From Coniella vitis (taxonomy: Eukaryota > Ascomycota > Sordariomycetes > Diaporthales > Schizoparmaceae): 64,000 nt of DNA. A model generated the notes under the pieces. It saw only the letters and a list, made by a program, of their open reading frames with translations. It did not search any database and had not been told where the DNA came from. Positions within the stretch are counted from its first letter, which is position 1. The number at the start of each line of letters is the position of its first letter. The translations under genes were made by a program, and so were the position numbers. Shown here piece by piece: positions 58,000-64,000 of the stretch. The stretch is from assembly GCA_011317545.1 (NCBI GenBank), contig WUJK01000001.1, forward strand, positions 124,001 through 188,000. The letters run 5' to 3'.

Positions 58000-58997
58000 A
58001 GTTAGTATTATAGGGTACGAATTTATTATTAGCGTATTATATATTACCCGATATTATTAAGGGATTATAATTTAGGTATTATAAGAATAAATTAATATCC
58101 TATAATACTAACTTATCCTTATAATATTCGATATAATATAAGTGCTTAGGATATAACGAAAGGGAGGAAGTTAATACCCTATAATACTAATTAAATAGAT
58201 AGTTATAAATAATATATCTCGAAAGTATTTTTATACTTACTAAAATAAGTCTAATATATATAAATATATCGAACCTCCTTAAAACCTAGTATTTCTCCGA
58301 AGACTTCGTTCGGTATTATAATCGATATTAAAGGGTAATATAGAGTAAGGAGTAGATAGGTTTTATTAACGAAATTAGTATTCGATTTAATTTCCTTAGC
58401 TATTAGCTTATATAGTTTATAATCGATAAATTCTAAAATATTAGCTTAAGTATCCTATTATAATAGGTATAAGGGTTCTCGGCCTAATAATTTAATTTTA
58501 TAAAGCGGTAGGAAGCTATAATTAAGAGGAAGGTTATACTTTTATAATAAAGATAAGGTTTTCGTAAGGGCCGCTTTCGTTTCTATCTTAAGGCGTTTAG
58601 GGTATTACTTTAAATTAGGTATAGGTATAAGCTATAAAGGATCTTTAGAGAGGTTAAAAAATCCTTATACGAAGATAAGCTAGACTTTATCGCTATATTA
58701 AGTAGTATAGCTAGAAGAAGTATTTATATTAGCCGAGGAGCCCGGCGTAGATATAAAGGGAGCGGCGGAAGCGGACTAAGAGGTATATATATTCGAGGAG
58801 TTCGAGGAGGTATCGCTATCCGTAGCCTCCGCTACCTTCTTCCCTCGTTTTAATCGTATCTTAGGAGGTATACTTAGATCTTAATTATAGAGATAGTATA
58901 AGGATTTTAGTAATATTAGTACCTTAGGGTATAAGGTAAAGTATATATTATAGAAAGAAGGCTTAAAGGTATAATTAGTACCTTAAGGGGCGAAAAT
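58000..58997. repeat. Cluster 2 of the dispersed ~24-bp border motif
   Basis: Five copies near 58000, 58089 (reverse), 58169 (reverse), 58915 and 58974. They fall just outside both ends of the minus-strand relic frame at 58184-58870, as if marking gene borders. Confidence 0.65.
58184..58870 (-). pseudogene. Unidentified minus-strand relic protein, about 228 codons
   Basis: A well-defined minus-strand frame with only RIP-type stops. It begins where an ATA stands at the likely original ATG, followed by PPKIRLKRGKKVAEATDSD, a Ser/Ala/Thr-rich stretch, then PKRLKIETKAALTKTLSLL, ANILEFIDYKLYKLIAKEI and NEVFGEILGFKEVRYIYIY. It ends near 58,185. The N-terminal basic-acidic part looks disordered and the rest folded. 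It lies about 590 bp inside the right inverted repeat and is flanked by border motifs. I recognise no family. Confidence 0.5.
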
Positions 58998-59455
58998 ATA
59001 ATAGTATAATAGATAAAGGGAGGGTAAGTATAAAAGAAAGGAGGGAAAGAGTTAAAGTAAGTTATAAAGGAGAAGGAAGAAACGTTAAGGTAGGGCAGAG
59101 AATTATAAGGTTATAGAGATAAAAGTATAGACTATTATATTATATATAGTAAGTTACTAGATACGGGAAATTTATAATAGCCTTATTAATAGAGCTATAT
59201 ATAGCAAAACGCTATATAGTATTATAATATTTAATAGCCTTATCGATAAACTTTACTTATAAAACTATTAACTAAGCGTATAAATTTATTAAGTAATAAA
59301 GTATAGATTATATACTAGTATTAATATTAATAGATAAAGACCTAGTAACTAACTCGAAGATATATTAGGGCTAGTATATAGTCTGTGCGAGGCGCTAGGT
59401 CTAAAAACAGCCTACGGGCGTGAGCATATCTCCGTAAAAAACCTACCCCACCCCA

Positions 59456-59506
59456 AAATTAATTCAGGAATGAAATATAGGACAGTGAGCGCTGCAGACC
59501 TCCGTA
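59456..59506 (-). repeat. Right terminal inverted repeat
   Basis: Inverted copy of 41064-41114, ending ...GACCTCCGTA. The outer 23 bp are identical in both copies. The subterminal stretch 59,385-59,455 keeps a more normal composition. Confidence 0.9.
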
Positions 59507-59512
59507 GGTGAC
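59507..59512. repeat. Right target-site duplication GGTGAC
   Basis: Exact repeat of 41058-41063 immediately outside the right inverted repeat. Confidence 0.85.
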
Positions 59513-60866
59513 GGGTCATTTGCCTCAAGGGAAGCCGATGTGCAAGGTGTGAAGGATCAACCTCTACCACGTCGATTCTCGTGTTATGACGCTCAAGCAA
59601 CGCTGTCTTCTGAGAGGGCGAACTGGTGACCCAAGGAACGTTGGAAGACGTTGGTGTATTGGGTTCTGGTACCTCAGGTCAAGACGTGAGAAAAGAGACA
59701 GCATTCTATTACCTAGGGAGCTTGAAAGTTTGAATATTCCTGGTTCTCAGAGCTGGAGCTTATCCTCCGATATTCTTGAGGTAGTGATGATCATCTGCAT
59801 CCTCATCCGGTGATCTCGAGTCAGTTTTCTGGGGTAAACAGGCGCGGCAGAGTTGGCAGACTCCTAAGCCGGCGTTCTTGTGCGAGAGCATGTTCCAGCT
59901 CTTCGTAACGCGTCGCCGGCAATCATCGGGAATCAAGCCAACAAGAGGCTCGTCCAACAAAGCGTTTGCCCGACATTTACATCATGTGTATGGTATAGTC
60001 CAACTTCAGCTGACCTTGACCGCTGCAAGAGTTGGGCAGGTGCCAGGCACGGGTCACACGGTACGTATTGCGAAAAAGCCAAAGAATACGGGGGAAATCT
60101 GTAGATCTGATGGGCGGAATCCGGGGTTGCTCCACGCTATGCGCACCATACTATGTAGTTACAGGGGGCAGGCAGGGGACATCTTTGGGGGTGCAGGGGG
60201 GCTCAAGTGGCCCTCGCGACCTGCACCAGGTGACCCTTTTGCGCAGCGGGAGCAGCCAGCCAGCCTGATCAGCCCCCTTGTGGGCGGGTACTATGGGCCC
60301 CTTAGTGAGACATCCAATCATGAGTTCAGTGGGCCGGTGGGGGCTAGCGCATGTGCTCTAATTATGTCACACTACCGGCCTTCCGTCCCAAGGACTTCCT
60401 ATAGTGGCAGTGGGCCTTGGATGGGATGCTCTGGTCTTTTGACTTGCGCCTTCTGCTACACCTCACCCAAATTCTTGCATTTCCCACCACCTTCCGCCGA
60501 TACGAAGAATTGGTTTGGGCTCGAATTGCTGCTGATCATCTGGTCGAGTGCCTTGAACGCTCTGCTTTCCATACAATCATTGTCTCCCATCGCGGGAGCT
60601 CTTACCATCACATTCTCCTCGAAACCTGCGAACACGACCAAGTTGATGCTTCGACTACACACGCTTTCACATCGCTCAACCTTTTACGTAGCGCCCTTCG
60701 AGCGGACCGCCTGCTCTCCAATACCCAACAAGAGCGATAAGGCTTTCTCTCGACTGCCCTCGTCTTGCTGTCCTTGGCTGTATCCGGTCCTATTCACTGC
60801 GTGCGCCAGTCCAGCCTCTCCCGATGTCATTCACACCGCTACCGCCTCCTTGACTTGCGGACCGCC
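59513..60866. promoter_or_regulatory. Upstream region of the lipase gene
   Basis: About 1.35 kb of normal-composition DNA between the transposon and the lipase ATG. A TACTATGTAG word lies at 60149-60158. From about 60,410 the plus strand is pyrimidine-rich, as in a leader. A long open frame covers 59878-60870 but shows no domain and ends at the lipase start, so I treat it as chance. Confidence 0.45.
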
Positions 60867-63596
60867 ATGACGGACTATTTGGAAATATTGCCTTCCTTCA
60901 AGCTCACCCAGCCTTGTCCACAGTCTGGTACCGAGTCAAAACAAGAAGTCAAAAACGTCGTTCGCAAGAAGAGCCGCTATGCGGGCTTCCTGCCTGTCCG
61001 CGCTCTCTCGGAGATTATCCGCAGTGCCAATCAACTCTTCTTGCCGCTGAAAAATGCGGAGGCGGACCTCGGACATGCAAATGCGCGCAAACTAGAGGAA
61101 CTAAGGCAGATTTTGGGCTTGCGCATGAAGAATGTAAGTTCTTGTTTTGGGTAGAGCCCAGTCGTCAAAGGCTTGTGGAACGCAACAACTGATTGCGGCT
61201 GTCTCTTACAGGCCACTTCTTCATTGCAATGGACGGCTGCGGCCCAAGAACTGGACGAGCTTGAAGGTAACAACCTCTGGAAGTCTGTGCTTGGAGGAGT
61301 CAATGGGATCTACCGTCCAGACATTATCCGGGCCCGCATGCGCGACCTCGACGAGGCCCGTACGAATTGTGACATTCGCCGTATGGTTCACCTTGTGAGA
61401 ACCGCTCTATCGCGCGAACTCGGCGGAATGGGGAACATTGACCTCTACAAGCACTCATATGTGGGCACAAAACACTTGATTGAGGAGTATGTCCAGTCGG
61501 CAGTCAAGACGATAGAAGACTTGGTAGAAAAGAGTGGATACCCCGGCGCGTTACCAGACGGCATGAACCACAATGACATTCTCGAGGCCTTTGTACAGGC
61601 CCGGCAGAGCTTTGGCCGCTCGGCCTTACTGCTCAGCGGTGGAGGCACCTTTGGGATGATGCATGCAGGCGTCCTCAAGGCAATGTATGAGGCGGATGTG
61701 CTACCTCGCATTATTTGTGGAGCATCAGCGGGCTCCATTGTCTGCGCTGTATTTTGCACGCGTACACGAGAGGAAATCCCCGAGGTTATTGCTAATTTTC
61801 CATATGGCGACCTGGCGGTGTTTGGCGAACAGGGAAAAGAGGAGTCGGTCCTGGACCATATCAAGAGGCTGTTCACGGAGGGTTCCTGGTCGGATATCAA
61901 ACATCTGAAGCGTGTGATGCGCGGCATGCTTGGCGATATGACTTTCCAGGAAGCCTACAATCGGACACGAAAGATCTGCAACATCTCCGTCTCGACAGAA
62001 TCCATCTACGAGTTGCCTCGGCTACTGAACTACATTACTGCGCCCAATGTTATGATCTGGTCGGCAGTCGCTGCTTCGTGCTCAGTGCCCATCATTTTCA
62101 ACCCGGCACAGTTGCTGGTCAGGGATGCGCAGACGGGAGAGCACATGCCGTGGAATCCAACGCCTCAGAAATGGGTTGATGGCTCTGTAGATAACGATTT
62201 GCCCATGACGCGATTGGCCGAGATGTTCAATGTCAACCATTTCATCGTCTCGCAAGTCAATCCTCATGTGGTGCCGTTCATGACAAAGGACGAGAGGCAC
62301 GTTTCGGAACGTGATGGTGGGTTTGGTGCGTCGCACAGCGCCAGCTTCACTACCACCCTCACACAGCTAGCCAAGGACGAAGTTCTGCACAGACTTCACT
62401 TTCTTGCAGACTTGGGAATCTTTCCTACCACCATGACGAAATTACGGAGTGTGCTCAGTCAAAAGTACTCTGGAGATATCACTATCCTGCCAGAATTCAG
62501 TATGCACGATCTACCTGGCATTCTCCGTAATCCTACCGTCGACTTTATGGAGCGCTCGACCTTTTCTGGCGAGCGCGCCACATGGCCGAAACTCAGCCAG
62601 ATCAGGGATCGATTTGCAGTGGAGTTGGCAATTGATCGCTCCATCCAGATTCTGAGAACGCGGTGCCTGTTTAGCCAGAGTCAAGTCGACCTACGACGCC
62701 TCGCTACCAATCAAAAGAGCCTCAGTCTCCGGAACACATTTGCTTACGGTCTCTATATGTCACGCAGGGTCGAGTTGCCGCAGGCTAGGATGCTAAACGC
62801 CACGGTGGACTCGGCCAAACTGCAAAAACGCTTGCGCAGAGGATCCGTAGGCAGTCTCCAACAGTTCCCCAGGCCACGCAAGCAATCTCTGGAACCAGAA
62901 GACGCGCTCACGGACGATGATACCGAAGAAGAGCAACGTCTCGAACTCACTCTTCGCAGGGGTAGCGCTCACGCTTTACTGTCCGGTCGCAACAATCCGA
63001 TTGCTAAACCTAGATTCAGAAGAGGTTCTTTCAAAGCACTAGAGTCCCCGCTGCTAAAAATGGGTCCCTTAACGAACCCATTCCCGACTGGTTACGATTA
63101 TCGCGGATTCAACTTTGCTCAGCCACTGGAGAATTCGACAAACCTCACAGAGGGGCTGGTGACAGTGTCACACGCACCGCCACAAGCTTTGACCGCAGCA
63201 ACCCCGAATGGTCTCTTGGCACCCCCAAATCTTCCTCGATACTCTCCACAGGCCAGTGCAGCATCTTCAGGGCGGCTCGAGTTTACCTCACCGACAACGG
63301 TTGAGGCGTATACGTCTGATCCTCACACAACCGATGCGGACTGCGACTCCCGCACCGACGACACTATTTCGGACCCAGACCCTTATACGCACTTGTCCCT
63401 CGTCAACGGCAGCAATAAATGTGATGATGAGGCCGCTCCTTTCAAGCCATACTTGGCGCCATCAACTCACATAGTCCACGATGTTAGGCTATCCCTTTCC
63501 CACACTGCCACTCGGCAGGATTCACCCTCTGCCGCCGCACTCGCCGACGATGAGCACGAGACGACGGATACGGGTGGCGAAGGGTTGTGGGATTGA
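60867..63596 (+). CDS. Patatin-type triacylglycerol lipase (Tgl3/4/5 family)
   Basis: Lipid-droplet lipase. Exons 60867-61133 and 61212-63596 give 883 aa to the first stop. An N-terminal DUF3336-type region (about 100-210, WKSVLGGVNGIYRPDIIRAR) precedes the patatin domain. That domain has the oxyanion loop SGGGTFGMMHAGV, nucleophile S261 in GASAGS, and the catalytic Asp D412 in VDGSVDNDLP. The C-terminal third is disordered, with three similar RRGS motifs (RRGSVGSL, RRGSAHAL, RRGSFKAL) that resemble basophilic-kinase sites. The intron has a GTAAGT donor. The first in-frame stop is TGA followed by C, and the frame then stays open to 63932 with coding-like composition. The transposon sits about 1.36 kb upstream. 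Confidence 0.93.
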
Positions 63597-63932
63597 CTCG
63601 TTGATGGGAGGGTGAGCTCCCAGGGTAGCGATACGGAAGATACAGTGAACCTCTCTGCACTCACCACTAACGACGTGCGACTACCTTTCAAGGTACAACA
63701 GCAAAGTCACCACCACCACCAACAACAACTACAACTGGACACCGAGGCGGGTGCCGGCGAAGATAAACAGCAGCAACGCCTGGGCCAGCACCAGCGCGAC
63801 GAGATTGGTCAAAACATATCCTTGAGTCCGCGAACACCGCCATGGATCGATCCGCGCGACTCTGATGACGAGCGAGAAGGACGAAAAGAAGAAGCGATAG
63901 AGGCCATACTTTTAGAAACGGGCTGGATGTAG
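63597..63932 (+). other. In-frame open extension after the lipase UGA stop
   Basis: 112 codons (including the TAG at 63930) in the same frame as the lipase, reading GSDTEDTVNLSALTTNDVRL, a His/Gln run and RTPPWIDPRDSDDERE. Composition matches the disordered lipase tail. It could be translated by readthrough, be the real C-terminus reached through an unrecognised intron (a GTGGCG...TACAG pair of about 71 nt keeps frame), or be a remnant cut off by a CGA-to-TGA mutation. Confidence 0.55.
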
Positions 63933-64000
63933 CATTACACAAATCCCACACCGCCTATACTTTGACGCATTTATTCGAACATTTTTCTTATTCTGGGAGC
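63933..64000. other. 3' flank at the window end
   Basis: Short AT-rich flank after the extension; nothing is annotated. Confidence 0.4.

Larger units (their letters stand above)
41064..59506. mobile_element. 18,443-bp RIP-mutated DNA transposon with 51-bp TIRs, carrying a retroviral-type integrase relic
   Basis: The block is bounded by 51-bp inverted repeats (two mismatches) and a 6-bp direct duplication, and begins TAC and ends GTA. Inside, base composition drops sharply to AT-rich, CpA is nearly absent, and no ATG-initiated frame of 60 codons remains. Reading through RIP-type stops (TAG/TAA where TGG, CAG, CAA or CGA fit) shows an rve-type integrase near the left end and several other relic frames. 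A later LTR retrotransposon (49140-56260) splits it; without that copy and its duplication the element is about 11,317 bp. The ends (TAY...RTA) and 6-bp duplication match what I recall of the IS3EU superfamily; Mavericks/Polintons also make 6-bp duplications with an rve integrase, but I see no polymerase or capsid gene. A Starship is unlikely because no tyrosine recombinase is evident. Confidence 0.85.

Noticed and set aside
41064..59506. Possible Starship giant transposon
   Set aside because: No DUF3435 tyrosine-recombinase trace near either end; clear 51-bp inverted repeats, a 6-bp duplication and an rve integrase point elsewhere.
41064..59506. Possible Maverick/Polinton
   Set aside because: Size and 6-bp duplication fit, but I found no trace of protein-primed DNA polymerase, packaging ATPase, protease or capsid, and the inverted repeats are short. 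A de-RIPed HMM search could reopen this.
41064..59506. Centromere-like or simple AT-rich isochore
   Set aside because: The block has transposon ends, a target duplication and readable coding relics, so it is a mutated element rather than bulk AT-rich DNA.
59878..60870. 330-codon open frame between the transposon and the lipase
   Set aside because: No recognisable domain, several alternative frames are equally open, and it ends at the lipase ATG; the region reads better as promoter and leader.

Overview
The window is chromosomal DNA of a filamentous ascomycete (Pezizomycotina). The genes carry short GT-AG introns, typically 50-240 bp, with GTAAGT/GTATGT-type donors. The proteins are fungal housekeeping types. 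One block is converted to AT by CpA-to-TpA change, the signature of repeat-induced point mutation (RIP). I cannot name the genus or class from the sequence.

Gene-bearing left arm (1-41,057), in order: mitochondrial MidA/NDUFAF7-like methyltransferase (-, cut by the window edge); membrane-anchored mitochondrial cysteine synthase (+); elongation factor TFIIS (-); MBOAT acyltransferase GUP1 (+); FAR-17a/AIG1-like membrane protein (-); 8.2 kb with no gene I can support; large coiled-coil/disordered protein of unknown function (+); mitochondrial aspartyl-tRNA synthetase (-); AP180-type clathrin adaptor (+); TFB3/MAT1 subunit of TFIIH (-); NudC (+); URI/Bud27-like prefoldin (-); EamA/DMT transporter (-); alpha/beta hydrolase (+). 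Exon joints were worked out by hand and are given for each gene. Orientation alternates almost perfectly, so neighbours share either promoters or 3' ends. Nothing resembles a metabolic cluster, though three genes (TFIIS, TFB3, URI) touch RNA polymerase II.

Mobile block (41,058-59,512): an 18,443-bp element with 51-bp terminal inverted repeats, termini TAC...GTA and a 6-bp target duplication GGTGAC. It is heavily RIP-mutated. No ATG-initiated reading frame of 60 codons survives, but coding traces remain readable because nearly all damage is C-to-T or G-to-A. At the left is a retroviral-type (rve, DDE) integrase relic. Further relics of unknown function lie inside, several bordered by a repeated motif of about 24 bp. 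A second element is nested within: a 7,121-bp Ty3/Gypsy chromovirus with two 483-bp LTRs, a CTTAG duplication, gag zinc knuckle, protease, RT, integrase and chromodomain, an in-frame internal deletion and an antisense reading frame before the 3' LTR. Without the nested copy the host element is about 11.3 kb. It is the best candidate here for an under-described system: a multigene integrase-type DNA transposon.

Right arm (59,513-64,000): leader region and gene for a patatin-type triacylglycerol lipase (+). Its frame stays open for a further 112 codons after an in-frame UGA.
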